Shown here: positions 49,989 to 60,582 of the stretch, in pieces
Numbering within the stretch: position 1 is the first letter of the stretch
How the letters are laid out: every line of letters starts with the position of its first letter
Source of the DNA: Rhizobium sp. RCAM05350
Lineage (GTDB): Bacteria > Pseudomonadota > Alphaproteobacteria > Rhizobiales > Rhizobiaceae
Direction: 5' to 3'
NCBI GenBank assembly: GCA_024426085.1
Contig: CP087974.1
Location: 2,604,001-2,668,000, forward strand
Length of the DNA: 64,000 nt
Position numbers and translations under genes: made by a program
Notes under the pieces: generated by a model
Told to the model about the DNA's origin: nothing
What the model saw: the letters and a program-made list of their open reading frames with translations, nothing else
Database searches by the model: none

Positions 49989-51577
49989 TCACTGCGCCGG
50001 CTTCGGCGTTAGCGGCCCGGCGGGCGCGGCACGCATCAGGCTGATCAGCAGCAACCCGGCAATGGCAGCCCAGAAGGCGACGGTGAAGCCATCGATGAAC
50101 GACAGCACATTCGCTTCGCGCCGGACGAGCGACACCAGGCTGATTGCGGCGCGCCCGCTGCCGTTTCGGTGGACGCGCTATGTTCCATGAAATGGTGGGA
50201 GAGGCGAGCCAGCGCCTGTCCGGCCTCGCTATCGCCTGCCGACACTTGCAGACCGACGAGGCTCGAATGCACCTGTTCCCGGACGCGTAGGAACGTGCTC
50301 ATCGCCGTTGCGGTGAACTCTATGACGACCAGCCGCATCACCTGGATATAGGCGACAAAGGCGGTGGCGCGGGCCGGGTTGGAATTGGACAGCGCGAAAA
50401 TCAGAAAGGCTGTGAAGGTGAGCCCCTGCCCCACGGACTGCACCAACGCAATCGGAATGAAATCGTCGAGTGACCACGCCTCAGTAATGCGTGTTCCCAT
50501 GAACGCCGCGATCGCAAAGCTCGTCAGGCCGAGCATGGCAACGATCCGCGCATCGATCCGGCGCAGCAGATAGATTACGAAAGGTATGATCACGAACAGC
50601 GGCAACGCCGTGTAGAAGAGCAGCAAGCCACCCGTCTGTTCCGGCCGCAGCTGCGTTACGATCGTCAGGAAATTGGGGACCAGCATGGTGTTGGACAGGC
50701 TGGTGATCATATAGGTCATCATCGCCAACAGGCCCAGGATGACGTTCCACGACAAAAGCACGGTTGGGCTCGCCCATGGCTCGGAAACGACGGCCTCGTT
50801 GATGAAGAAGCCGATGACCAATGCGCCGCCGGCTGCGAGCAGTCCGACGACAGTCCCGGATTGGAACCAGTCCAGCCGGTTTCCCTGGTCGAGGCCGGCA
50901 TAGATCAGGGTGAGGCCAGCGCCCAGCAACAGCATGCCGCCCCAGTCAGCTTTGGCAAGAAGTGCGCGGTTGACCGTTTCGCGCGGCGTGCCCAGCAGTG
51001 TCAGCACTGCCATCAGCATGGCGATTGCCGCATCCTGCCAGTAGAGCCACTGCCAGCCGAGGTGCTCCACATAGAACCCGACCAGCGAGACGCCAGCATT
51101 ACCGGTGAAGGAAAGGCGGAAGGAATAGGCCGCAAGACCGACAATCCACCACTGCATCGGCAAGTTGCGAAGGACGATCATGATCGTCGCCGGAATAAAC
51201 ACGCCGAGCAGCAAGCCGTGGATGAAGTGCAGGACCAGAAGCGCCTGATAGGCGCGGACGAAAGGGATGATAGCCGAAACCACGATGTAAAGGAGGCTTG
51301 GCCCTACAAGCACGCGCCGCAGACCAAAGACCGTGGCGAGCCAGGCAACCGCCGGAGCGATGAGGATCTGTGGCGCTGTAGCGGCGGTCGCCAGCCACGC
51401 TCCTTCGTCAAAACTGAGACCCAGCGCGCCCCTGAGATCCGGCAGCCCTATGGCAAAGAGTCGCGTATCGAAGCTCACGATGAACGCGCCGAGAAGGACT
51501 GCAATAACCGCGAGAAAGGGATAATGGGACGGGCGGCCGGTTGAGACAGGGCCGCTGCTGATCGCTTCAGTGGTCAT
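49989..51577 (-). CDS. EmrB-type DHA2 (14-helix) MFS multidrug exporter (frameshifted)
   Basis: About 528 residues. MFS motifs include GAFIVSFDTRLFAIGLPDLR (motif D region) and WLATVFGLRRVLVG, with 14 hydrophobic segments. The frame breaks near 50155, and the corrected C-terminus is LLLISLMRAAPAGPLTPKPA then Q with TGA at 49989. The start at 51577 overlaps the end of the EmrA gene. The exporter would work with EmrA to move drugs across the inner and outer membrane. Confidence 0.9.
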
Positions 51578-52859
51578 TGTCTTCGTCCTTCGGGGCAGCT
51601 TTGCCGATGTCGTCGGCAACACGGATGCGGGTGACGACCGACATTCCCGGACGCAACCGCTCAACCAGCGGCTGGCCGGCGTCAAATTCGACGCGAACCG
51701 GGATGCGCTGGACCACCTTGGTGAAGTTTCCGGTGGCGTTGTCAGGCGGCAGCAGGGCAAAGGTCGATCCGCTCGCCGGTGAAAGACCGCAACGCGGCCG
51801 TGCAGGACGGCATCCGGGAACGTATCGACGGTGATATCGACCGGCTGGCCGGCAACGACATGCGTCAGCTGGGTTTCCTTGTAGTTCGCCGTCACATAGA
51901 CGTTCGGCAGCGGCACGACGGCAATCAGCTGTGTGCCGATATTAACGTAGTCCCCTTCCTGGACCAGGCGCTCGCCGACGACGCCGTCGAACGGCGCTAC
52001 GATCCGCGTGTAACCCTGGCGCAGTTGGGCCGTACTCAAGGCTGCTTCGGCAACATCGAGGTTCGCCGCCAACAGATCTTCCTGACCTTTCAGCACATCG
52101 AGCTGGCGCCGCTGCATCGATCGTCGCTTCGCTGGCCGTAAGTGTGGCATTGGCCGTCTCATAGGCCGAGGTTGCCTGCTCCAGTTTTTGCGGCGTGCCG
52201 ACCTTGGTACGCAGAAGCGCGCCCTGCCGCTCCTTCTCCTGCTGCGTTTCCAAAACACGGGCAACAGCGGAAAGACGCTGCGCTTCGGCCTGGGCGATGA
52301 CACCCCGCTGGAAGGCCTTCTGATTTTCGAGGTTGTCGAGAACGGCCTGCGCCGCTGCAACGCTTGCCTTTGCCTGTGCCACGACCGCGTCGTAGTCCGC
52401 CGGTTCGATTTCCATCAACAGGTCGCCCGAGCGAACGTTCTGGAAATCACGGACCAGGATCCGTTTGATATTGCCGCTGACGCGGGCGCTCAGCCGGGTC
52501 GTTTCGGCGCGCACGGTGGCATTGTCCGTCACCTGTATCGCGGCCGATCCCTGCCAGGCATCCCAGCGGCTTGACGTCGCTCCGGCCAGCGCAACAGCTG
52601 CGCCAAGCGCTGCAAGCGGGATCATCAACCGCCGCAGGCCGCGTGACGGCCCGGGCGCCTTCGCCGGAGCCGGATTGCCGGTCGCGGCCCCTTCAAGGGC
52701 TGCTGGCTGGGCCTTGGCCTGGGTCTCCGGTCCGTCCGTGGCAGGAAGCTTGACGGGCACAGCCGGTGTCGCGTCGTCTAGAAGCGTCACGACATTGGTG
52801 TCTGTGTTCGAGATATTGGTGCTGACGGGTACCGCAACGCCTTTGGTTGAGTTTGGCAT
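51567..52859 (-). CDS. EmrA/HlyD-type membrane fusion protein (frameshifted)
   Basis: About 430 residues. A cytoplasmic N-terminus rich in Pro/Ala is followed by one helix (LMIPLAALGAAVALAGA), a lipoyl half (VRAETTRLSARVSGNIKRIL), a long alpha-hairpin, and the C-terminal block RIVAPFDGVVGERLVQEGDY and NVYVTANYKETQL. Frame breaks lie near 52120 and 51780. It ends DEDNDH, overlapping the exporter start by 11 bases. Confidence 0.9.
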
Positions 52860-53082
52860 GACACATATCCTCCGTGGATGATGGTTTGTGATGGCTCAAG
52901 GATGTGCCTGCAACGCCGCTTTTGATAATCGAAGGAATAAGGGAAGGATCATCAAGCGCTGGTGGATAATTGCTGCGTGGTGGTCCAGACGGATTGGTCT
53001 TCGTAATCAAGGAGATGACGGAGTTGTGGCCTGTCTTCGAGGCTGGTGGGAGTTGGATGACGACGTCGGTTTTTTGCGCGAC

Positions 53083-53118
53083 GCAGAATGGCCGCGCAAA
53101 GCAGAATGGCCGCGCAAA
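53083..53118. repeat. 18-bp tandem duplication
   Basis: GCAGAATGGCCGCGCAAA is repeated twice head-to-tail just downstream of the cyclase stop. It lies in non-coding sequence between the cyclase and emrA, a gap of 282 bases in which I see no gene. Confidence 0.8.
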
Positions 53119-53141
53119 AGGGATGGACCGTCAATCGGCAG

Positions 53142-54350
53142 CTATTGCCGCGATGCGTCCTTATGAGCGGGGTCGTCGAGCGCAAAAAGCTCTTCCGCCT
53201 CGGTGAAGCCGGCGAGGTCGTATGCACCTGCAGGAACGAGCGCGGCATCGCCCAACGCCGTTGCAAAGCGCTTCGACGAGAGCAACCGATGGCCGGTTTT
53301 GCTGCACACCCCTTGAATCCGGCTGACCAAATTGACGTCGGAACCAATGACGGTGAAATCCAGCCGCGACGCCGAACCGATATTGCCGTAGCTCGCCTCG
53401 CCGTAATGAAGGGCAACACCCGCCTCCAACCGACCCTCGGTACTGGCAAACTGTTGCAGATTTTCCAGGACGCCACGCGCGCTCTCGAAGGCAGCAGCGC
53501 AGGAACTGGCGGCATCCTCATCCTGGAAGAAGGCCAGAACTGCGTCACCCATGAATTTCAACACGTCACCGCCTGCCGCGGTGATCGCGTGGACGACGCA
53601 GTCGAAATAGGAGTCCAGCAGGGCGAGAATGCGGGCGTTCGGCAAGCGATTGGAAAGGGCGGTAAACCCGCGCAGGTCGCAAAGCATCAGCGCCGCCTTC
53701 AGCGTCTCGACCTGGCCGCGGCGGATGCGGCCGGCGAGAATGCGCTTTGACGTTGCAGTCCCGATATAGGTATCGAACAGGGTCAGTTCCGTCTGGCGCA
53801 GCACGCGCAGTTCACAGACGTTGCGCAAAGCCGGCAGGACACGCTCCAGCGCCTCACGATGCGTTGGCAGGAAACCTTCAGGCTCTGCCGTACAGAAAGA
53901 CACAGCGCTCACCGGTCCATCGACATTGGAAAGCGGCGCAACAAACAGCTCGGTCAGGCCGCGTCGCCGGAACACATCCATCTGTGTCCACCCGCGATCT
54001 GCCGGCGACCCCGTGCGTACCGGGACCGCCTCGCCGGTCTCCATCACGTGCCTTAGCGGGCTATCGGCGAAATCGGGTAGCGCCATGATGCCGTGCTCAC
54101 GGTCGTGAATCTCGATCGGTTCGCGCGGCGTCCAAGCCACTGTTCGACCAAGAATACTGGGATGCAAGGTACGCATATGCAGGGCCAAGCGGTCGATCGG
54201 CAGGCCGCTCGCTCGTAGACGGCGGCCGAGACCCGCCACGAGGCCGGCCTCATCGAGATCGTGGCATTCATTTCCACTCAACCACTCGACGATGGCCGCA
54301 ACGGTGTCCTTGGATGCCTGCCTGAGCCATGTTGTATTTTGAGTATCCAT
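53142..54350 (-). CDS. class III adenylate/guanylate cyclase
   Basis: Intact 402-residue soluble protein. The N-terminal 190 residues form a sensor-like domain of unknown type. The C-terminal half is a class III cyclase domain with metal aspartates in LCDLRGFTALS and FMGDAVLAFF, and GSDVNLVSRIQG. It makes cAMP or cGMP. It is transcribed toward emrAB and away from the divergent LysR gene. Confidence 0.9.
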   Translation of the reverse strand: MDTQNTTWLRQASKDTVAAIVEWLSGNECHDLDEAGLVAGLGRRLRASGLPIDRLALHMRTLHPSILGRTVAWTPREPIEIHDREHGIMALPDFADSPLRHVMETGEAVPVRTGSPADRGWTQMDVFRRRGLTELFVAPLSNVDGPVSAVSFCTAEPEGFLPTHREALERVLPALRNVCELRVLRQTELTLFDTYIGTATSKRILAGRIRRGQVETLKAALMLCDLRGFTALSNRLPNARILALLDSYFDCVVHAITAAGGDVLKFMGDAVLAFFQDEDAASSCAAAFESARGVLENLQQFASTEGRLEAGVALHYGEASYGNIGSASRLDFTVIGSDVNLVSRIQGVCSKTGHRLLSSKRFATALGDAALVPAGAYDLAGFTEAEELFALDDPAHKDASRQ

Positions 54351-54479
54351 GTCGCTCTCCCTGCGGAAGTTCTGGCGATCGCCATTTCAGGGACAAGGGA
54401 TATCTTTTCCGGTTCCTCATGATAATCTTGGTTCCACCGGAAGGATCATCCCAAAGGAGCGGATAATCCAGGAGTGTCT

Positions 54480-55419
54480 ATGGACAGATTGACCAGCCTG
54501 ACGGTCTTTACGCGTGTCGTGGAGAATGGCGGCTTCTCGGCAGCCGCCCGCAGGCTCAACATGTCGACCACTGTGGTCAGCAATCATATTCAGGCGCTGG
54601 AGGACCGGCTGGGCGCGCGATTGCTCAACCGAACGACGCGCAAGGTCAGTCTGACGGATATCGGCCAGCAATATTACGAGCGCTGCGTGCAGATCCTCTC
54701 GGATCTGGAAGACGCCGACAGCATGGCCGGCTCGCTGCAATCGGCCCCGCGGGGCACGCTGCGCATCTACACCAGTACCCACATCATGCGCTTCATCGCA
54801 CCCGTGGTTGGAGAGTTTCTCGACGCCAATCCGGAAGTGTCGATCGATCTCACCATCGGCGAGCGCATGGTCTATCTGGTCGAGGACGGCTACGATATCG
54901 CGATCCGCACGATACCGCCGCCGGATTCGAGCCTGATTGTCCGGCGCCTGACCCCCTGGCGGCATATTCTCTGCTGTTCACCGGACTACCTATCCCGGCA
55001 CGAGATGCCGAAGACGCCTTCGGACCTGATACAGCATAATTGCAAGCGCTATGCCTTCTACCCATTCGGAGACGACTGGACGTTTATCGATGTCGCAGGC
55101 AAGACGGTAAGCATACGCATCAGCGGCAACGTGATCACCAACAGCGCCGAGTTGTTGCGCCTGCTGACATTGCGGGGACAGGGCCTCTGCCTCGCGCCGA
55201 GTTTTCGTCGTTGGCGATGATGTTGCCGCCGGCAGATTGATCCGAGTGCTGCCAGATTTTACGCCGGTCGAATTCAGCATCAGCGCCATCTACCTCCATC
55301 GCCTGCATCTCTCGGCGAAGATCCGAAGCTTCATCGACCTTCTGGCCCTGCGCATGGCGGACCACCGCCGGCTATTGAACCTTGAGGAGCCACCTCGACT
55401 CGCTGTGGTCTCGAGTTGA
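54480..55419 (+). CDS. LysR-family transcriptional regulator (frameshifted)
   Basis: About 312 residues. The winged helix is at the N-terminus (TSLTVFTRVVENGGFSAAAR, then RLNMSTTVVSNHIQALEDRL) and the periplasmic-binding-protein-like effector domain follows. One extra T in TTTT near 55203 breaks the frame; removing it gives CLAPSFVVGDDVAAGRL. The start at 54480 has AGGAG six bases upstream. It is divergent from the cyclase, 129 bases apart, so it may control the cyclase and the EmrAB genes. Confidence 0.9.
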
Positions 55420-55570
55420 TCATTCCATCGGCAACAACGTTGTCGGCAACGCGATCCCGCTGATCTCGAGGGCTGGCTCTCGGAGGTTCCGGCTCAATGA
55501 AATCCCTTGGGGGCAGCCGACCTATGGAAAGTGACATTCAAATCGTCGCCCTCGACGCGGAGGGGTCGTG

Positions 55571-56221
55571 ATGACCGAGATTCTGGCTGATCCGATCTTT
55601 CAGTTCTTTATTGTCGTCATCGCCGGAATTGTGATCAGCCGGATGCGGCTGCGCGGCCATCCCCGGCTCCGGCTGATTGGCCACATCATTTTCTTCATCG
55701 CCGTTACGGCACTTCTGCTCTTCCATGGCATCGAACCGTACACACCCGATGCGAGCAAGGGAGATATCTCGCGGCGTATTTTAGTCGGCATTGCCAAGAC
55801 GATCTGGTGGATCGGTGGCGCCCTGGTCCTCGTCACCGCTGTCCGCCTTTTTCTCATTTCGGAGCGCAATCCCCACGAGGGGCGCCTGCTCCAGGACCTT
55901 GTGGTTGGCGCCATATATCTGGGAGCCGGCCTTTCCGTGGTTGCCTATGTCTTCCGCGTCCCCGTCGGCACCTTGATCGCGACGTCGGGCATCTTCGCCA
56001 TCATTCTTGGTCTCGCCTTGCAGAGTACGCTGAATGACGTCTTTTCAGGTATTGCACTCAATTTGGCCTACCCGGAGGATGCTGTGATCGCCGAGCAGAA
56101 ATCGAAGCTCGCGTCCCTGATGGTGGTGCGCACCGGTGTGGTCGCGATATGCCGACGCGAGAACGGCAGGGAAATAGAGCTTCGACGGCCTTCTCCCGGC
56201 GACTGTTTTGGCGAAGGGTAA
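55571..56221 (+). pseudogene. MscS-type channel with cNMP-binding domain, internally deleted and truncated by IS66
   Basis: Four to five helices precede the pore-helix-like GLALQSTLNDVFSGIALNLA of MscS channels. At NLAYPEDAVIAEQ the sequence jumps straight into KLASLMVVRTGVVAICRREN and then GREIELRRPSPGDCFGEG, which is the start of a cyclic-nucleotide-binding domain, so the MscS beta domain is missing in frame. The reading frame then ends at a TAA formed by the IS66 terminus (56218). Related intact proteins are about 450-480 residues long. Start 55571 has GGAGGGG upstream. Confidence 0.75.
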
Positions 56222-56880
56222 GCCTACGCTAAGGGCCGCAGATCAGGCAGCTTTCTCTGCGGCAACCTTTCAGAGGGTTCCAGTTCCACGGGAGCAACTC
56301 GTCGAGTAATGTTGTGGGCATGTCGGCGATGCGTGAGAGCACGTCAACAAGCCAGGCCTGAGGATCGACGTCGTTGAGCTTGGCGGTCATGATCAACGTC
56401 GCCATGAAGGCGGCCCGGTCAGCGCCTCGATCGGAGCCTGCAAACAACCACGATTTTCTGCCGAGAGCGAAGCCGCATAGTCCCCGTTCGGCAGCATTGT
56501 TGGTGAGACAAATCCTGCCGTCACTCAGGAACGCCATGAATCCATCCCAGCGCTTCAGCATGTAGTCGATTGGTTCGGTGACCGGTGAACTGCGCGACAG
56601 CTTTGACCGCTCCGATCGCATCAAGTCCCCGAGCTCGGCGACGATAAGGTGGCTTTCTTGCTGAAGTCGTTGCAGTCGTTCTTCAGGAGCAAGGCCATTT
56701 ATATCGCGCTCGATGTCGAACAGTGCATCGATCCGCTTTACAGCTTCGAGCGCGACCGGCGAGATCGGCGTGGAGTCATTGCCGCGTTTGGCGTTCGTGG
56801 CGATGTCGGCGAGCACAAAAAACTTGCGACGGGAATGCGCCCAACACTGCGCCTGGCCCAGCGGTCCGGAATGCCGGGGC
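56218..56880 (-). mobile_element. IS66-family element remnant with transposase C-terminal part
   Basis: The end GTAAGCCTACGCT at 56218 resembles IS66 terminal repeats. The minus-strand frame (about 56229-56870) reads QCWAHSRRKFFVLADIA, then the C-terminal domain with ICLTNNAAERGLCGFALGRK (third catalytic Glu), SWLFAGSDRGADRAA and LPWNWNP. The N-terminal DD residues and the other end are gone. It is defective. Confidence 0.85.
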
Positions 56881-57106
56881 CTTCATCGTTTTCTGTGTTA
56901 GAAGCAAATACTCTCGGTGCCAACGCAGAAGGTGCGAATGGACTTTGAAACGAGGAAATTGGCCTCGGCTTCACAGGCCCGCAATCTGGTTGGCGTGATG
57001 GTCAAGTTTTGCGTGGACCATTGCTAAAATGCCATCAGATTTATTCACCTGATATTTTCACCGAATCCCTCAAAGATAGCGACCCCTGCAAAAGCTCCGT
57101 TAGCCG

Positions 57107-57865
57107 ATGATTCTGCAATTTCATTCTCGCAAAGCCGTAATCGTCCCGCATATCAAGATAGCAACGCTCGGCGCCCTTGCCTGTGCTGTTGGGGCGATCG
57201 CAGCCGTTTGCGTATTAAGCCTGCTTATTCCCGACCGTCCGTTTTGGGCAGAGTTGGCCGCCGTGGCGGCAATAACGGCAGTTGTTACATTTCCGCTTCA
57301 ATTTGCGCTTCGTCTACGCAACGAAGCGCTTCGTGAGATCCAAGAAGAACTTCAGCACGCACTCCGTCATGATCCTGTCACGGGTACACTGCGCGCCAAC
57401 GCATTTGCGACCTCGGTCGAGCATGCGATAGACCGCAGGCGCCTGAGCGCTGCTGAAAGCCCGGATGGCGTCATGCTCGTTCTCAGGGTCGGCAATTTCG
57501 ATGAGATCGGTCGTCGCTATGGTCCGCAATGGGCAGATACGCTGCTTCAATCGATTGTTCAGATCGTACATTCTTGTGTGCGCTATGGTGATCTCGTCGC
57601 CCGCCTTGCCTCCGACGAACTCGGGATCCATCTGCCAGGCACAACAACGGAAAACGCCAGAGACATCTGCGAGCGCATCCGCGCGCGGATAGACGAGACC
57701 ACCTTCACAGCCGGGCAAGAGCGCCATCTATCGGTGACGGTGCGGCTTGGCGGTACCAGGGTCGGGGACCAGGCCGACTTTCAGGCACTCCGCGAGGCTG
57801 CCAACCAAGCCGCCCTTGCGGAGGAAGAGGCTGGTCCCCTCCTATTCCGGGAGCTGTTTTCGTGA
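57107..57865 (+). CDS. membrane protein with degenerate GGDEF domain
   Basis: 252 residues with two hydrophobic helices (IATLGALACAVGAIAAVCVL and WAELAAVAAITAVVTF) and a GGDEF-like domain: HDPVTGTLRANAF, RVGNFDEIGRRYGPQWAD, then ARLASDELGIHLPG where GG(D/E)EF should be. With ASDEL in place of GGDEF it should not make c-di-GMP. It may bind GTP or act as an interaction partner. No frameshift. Confidence 0.7.
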   Translation: MILQFHSRKAVIVPHIKIATLGALACAVGAIAAVCVLSLLIPDRPFWAELAAVAAITAVVTFPLQFALRLRNEALREIQEELQHALRHDPVTGTLRANAFATSVEHAIDRRRLSAAESPDGVMLVLRVGNFDEIGRRYGPQWADTLLQSIVQIVHSCVRYGDLVARLASDELGIHLPGTTTENARDICERIRARIDETTFTAGQERHLSVTVRLGGTRVGDQADFQALREAANQAALAEEEAGPLLFRELFS

Positions 57866-58054
57866 CAGGGAGGCTTACGGGCCTGCTCTGTGTGGCGTCG
57901 CCTTTCCTGTACAGAGGCGCGGAATGCGAACAGTTGTGGCCGCCAATGCAACGCTTCCCCTGTCGGGCAATCGAACCTGAGGTATCGACGCGGCAGCCAC
58001 GGACGCCGTTGCCCATCATCTCAATGCGGCGCGCCGCGGAGTTGTGGGCATGTG

Positions 58055-58939
58055 CTAGCCCGCGGCGTCCTGGAAGATCCGTCCCACCGCCTCGTCAAGC
58101 GACTGCGGCCAATGCGGCATGGTCCAGCCGAATGCCGAGGCGAACTTGGTGGTGGACAGTTGCGTGTTCAATGGGCGCAGTGCTTGCACGGGAAATTCGG
58201 CGGCTGTTATGTCACGAACCTCCGCCCACGGCCCCCCACGAGCGCGGCTTGAGGAGAACACATGACGCGCGAAATCGGCCCATGAAATAGTGCCGCTTCC
58301 CGCGAGGTGATAGGTACCGTATGCCCCGCCCTCACCCATCGCAACGGCGGCGCGCAGAATGGCGGTGGCAATATCGAGCGCCGACGAGGGATTGCCACGC
58401 TGGTCTGCGACGACCGCGATTTCCTTACGCGCGCTTGCCAGCCGCAGCATAGTTTTTACGAAATTCGTCCCGAACGGGCTGTACACCCAGCTTGTCCGCA
58501 AGATGAGATGGCGGGGGTTCGCCGCCGCCACAGCGATTTCGCCCGCGAGCTTGGAAGCGCCGTAGACGTTCAGGGGCGCCGGCGCATCCGTCTCGCGGTA
58601 GCCGCCCTGCTTCTTTCCGTCAAAGACGTAGTCGGTCGAGAGATGGATGATCGGCACTCCGAGACGGGTCGCCGCCTCGGCGACTGCCCCGGCGCCGGTC
58701 GCGTTGATCCCATAGGCCAGTTTCGGCTCACGCTCAGCCCGATCGACGGCCGTATAGGCGGCGGCTGAAACGACAAGTTGGGGGCGCAAGGACGAAAGCA
58801 CTGGCCAGATGGTCTCGGGCCGAGCCAGATCGAGCTCGGGGCGACCAAGAGTGAACACCTCGACATCGGGCAGCGCTCGTGCCCGCTCGATCAAAGCCAG
58901 GGCGACTTGGCCCTTGGTCCCAGTTACAGCAATCTTCAT
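58055..58939 (-). CDS. rfbD: dTDP-4-dehydrorhamnose reductase
   Basis: Intact 294-residue NADPH-dependent SDR enzyme, the last step of dTDP-L-rhamnose synthesis. It has [40 protein letters not shown] and the catalytic YGASKLAGE. The start overlaps the rfbB stop (ATGA). Confidence 0.95.
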   Translation of the reverse strand: MKIAVTGTKGQVALALIERARALPDVEVFTLGRPELDLARPETIWPVLSSLRPQLVVSAAAYTAVDRAEREPKLAYGINATGAGAVAEAATRLGVPIIHLSTDYVFDGKKQGGYRETDAPAPLNVYGASKLAGEIAVAAANPRHLILRTSWVYSPFGTNFVKTMLRLASARKEIAVVADQRGNPSSALDIATAILRAAVAMGEGGAYGTYHLAGSGTISWADFARHVFSSSRARGGPWAEVRDITAAEFPVQALRPLNTQLSTTKFASAFGWTMPHWPQSLDEAVGRIFQDAAG

Positions 58940-60020
58940 GCCAGACGTCGCTGACGTTCGCCGAGACGCGTGCCTGAATGGCGCAGGTGCCGGATCGGCT
59001 CCCACCACCACCGGTTGGCCAGGTACCAGTCCACTGTCATGCTTAGCCCTTCGTCGAACCCCAACCGCGGCTTCCATCCAAGCTCTCGCTCGATCTTGGA
59101 GGGATCGATGGCATAGCGGCGGTCATGACCCGGCCGGTCGGGGACGAACGCAATGAGATCCCGATAACGTCTGCCCAGCTCGCGCGGTCGCCGACCGTCG
59201 AGGAGATCGCAGATACGCTCAACAACGGCAACATTGCAGCGCTCGGCGCGTGCGCCGATGTTGTAGCTTTCGCCGGGCCTTCCTTGCCTCACCACCAGTT
59301 CCAGCGCGTACATGGTCCTCCACATGCAGCCAATCCCGCACATTCATCCCAGTGCCGTAGACCGGCAGTGGCTTCTCTTCGATGGCGTTGATGATTGCGA
59401 GCGGGATCAGCTTCTCGGGAAAGTGATACGGTCCAAAGTTGTTAGAGCAGTTGGACGACACGACGGGTAGCCCGTAGGTGTGAGCCCAGGCGCGCACGAG
59501 ATGATCTGAGGCAGCCTTCGAGGCCGCGTAAGGCGAAGACGGGGCGTAAGCGGTCTCTTCGGTGAACACGCTCCCATCAAAGGGGAGGTCTCCAAACACT
59601 TCATCTGTGGAAACGTGATGGAACCGGAAGCATTCGCGCGCCTGTCGCGAGCTCACTCCAATAAGCAAGCGCGGCATTAAGCAGGCGAACGGTACCGACG
59701 ATGTTAGTCTCGATGAATATATCCGGCCCGTCGATCGAGGCGGTCGACATGGCTTTCAGCGGCGAGGTGCATCACCGCGTCGATCTTCTCTCGTGGCGCA
59801 TAATCTCGAGCATACCCCGCTCGTTGCCGATGTCTGCGCGATAGTGCACGTAGTTCGCCTGCCCCTCGATCGTACGCAGGGAGTCGAGATTGCCCGCATA
59901 GGTCAGCTTATCAACATTGACGACGCGCGCCGCGCCGCCTGCCACCAGTTGACGGCAAACCGCAGAACCGATGAAGCCCGCGCCGCCGGTGACTAGAATC
60001 CGCGTGCCCCCGCCCCCCAT
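58936..60020 (-). CDS. rfbB: dTDP-glucose 4,6-dehydratase (four frameshifts)
   Basis: About 360 residues of an extended SDR. It has [44 protein letters not shown], the catalytic STDEVFGDL and [14 protein letters not shown], and [14 protein letters not shown]. Frame breaks lie near 59785, 59720, 59650 and 59310. Its start overlaps the rfbC stop (TGATG). Confidence 0.93.
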
Positions 60021-60582
60021 CAGGCAGTCCCTTCGAAAACGGTTGCATTCGCCAAAAGCGGTGCATTTCTGTCCTTCACAGATATCACCAGGCGGTCGAT
60101 ATTGACGGGCCAATCGATGGCGATTTCGGGATCATCAAATCGGACAGCCCGGTCATGGTCAGGCGAGTAGACGTCGCTCACTTTGTATAAGACCTCCGTA
60201 TCCGGCTCCAGCGTGACGAAGCCATGCGCAAAGCCCGCCGGCACCAGGAACTGATTGCCCTTCTCGGCCGACAGTTCGATACCGACCCATTTGGCAAAGG
60301 TCGGCAGAGCCGCGGCGAAGATCAACAGCGACGTCGAAAACGCGCCCCTTGACGACCCGGATGAGCTTTGCCTGCGCGCGGCGGGAGCTGATAGTGGAGT
60401 CCCCGCAGCGTACCGGCTTTGGCCGAATAGGAATGATTGTCCTGCACGAAAGTTGTATCGATCCCCTTCGCAGCGAAGGTGGCAGCGCTGTAGGTTTCGG
60501 TGAAAAAGCCGCGCTCGTCTTCATATCTGCGCGGCGTCAGCTCCAGCACACCGTCGAGGCTGAAAGAACGAAGCTCAAACAT
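60020..60582 (-). CDS. rfbC: dTDP-4-dehydrorhamnose 3,5-epimerase (frameshifted)
   Basis: About 187-residue cupin. It has ERGFFTETYSAATFAAKGID, FVQDNHSYSAKAGTLRGLHYQ (catalytic His), FLVPAGFAHGFVTLE and YKVSDVYSPDHDRAVRFDD. Two frame breaks occur near 60375 and 60335. Its start lies inside the end of rfbA. Confidence 0.94.

Noticed and set aside
49633..50190. A 185-codon plus-strand gene between ccoN and emrB.
   Set aside because: It overlaps the starts and ends of conserved genes on the other strand and shows no known motif.
50045..52360. A single 771-residue protein joining the end of EmrA to EmrB.
   Set aside because: It arises because frameshifts near 51780 and 52120 hide the EmrA stop. 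With the frame restored, EmrA ends at 51567, and EmrB starts at 51577 with its own ribosome-binding site.
53083..53118. Start of a CRISPR array.
   Set aside because: Only two copies of an 18-bp unit in direct contact without spacers. It is a simple tandem duplication.
52888..53166. A plus-strand gene of 92 codons next to emrA.
   Set aside because: It runs through the tandem duplication, has tryptophan-rich random composition and no supporting start signal.
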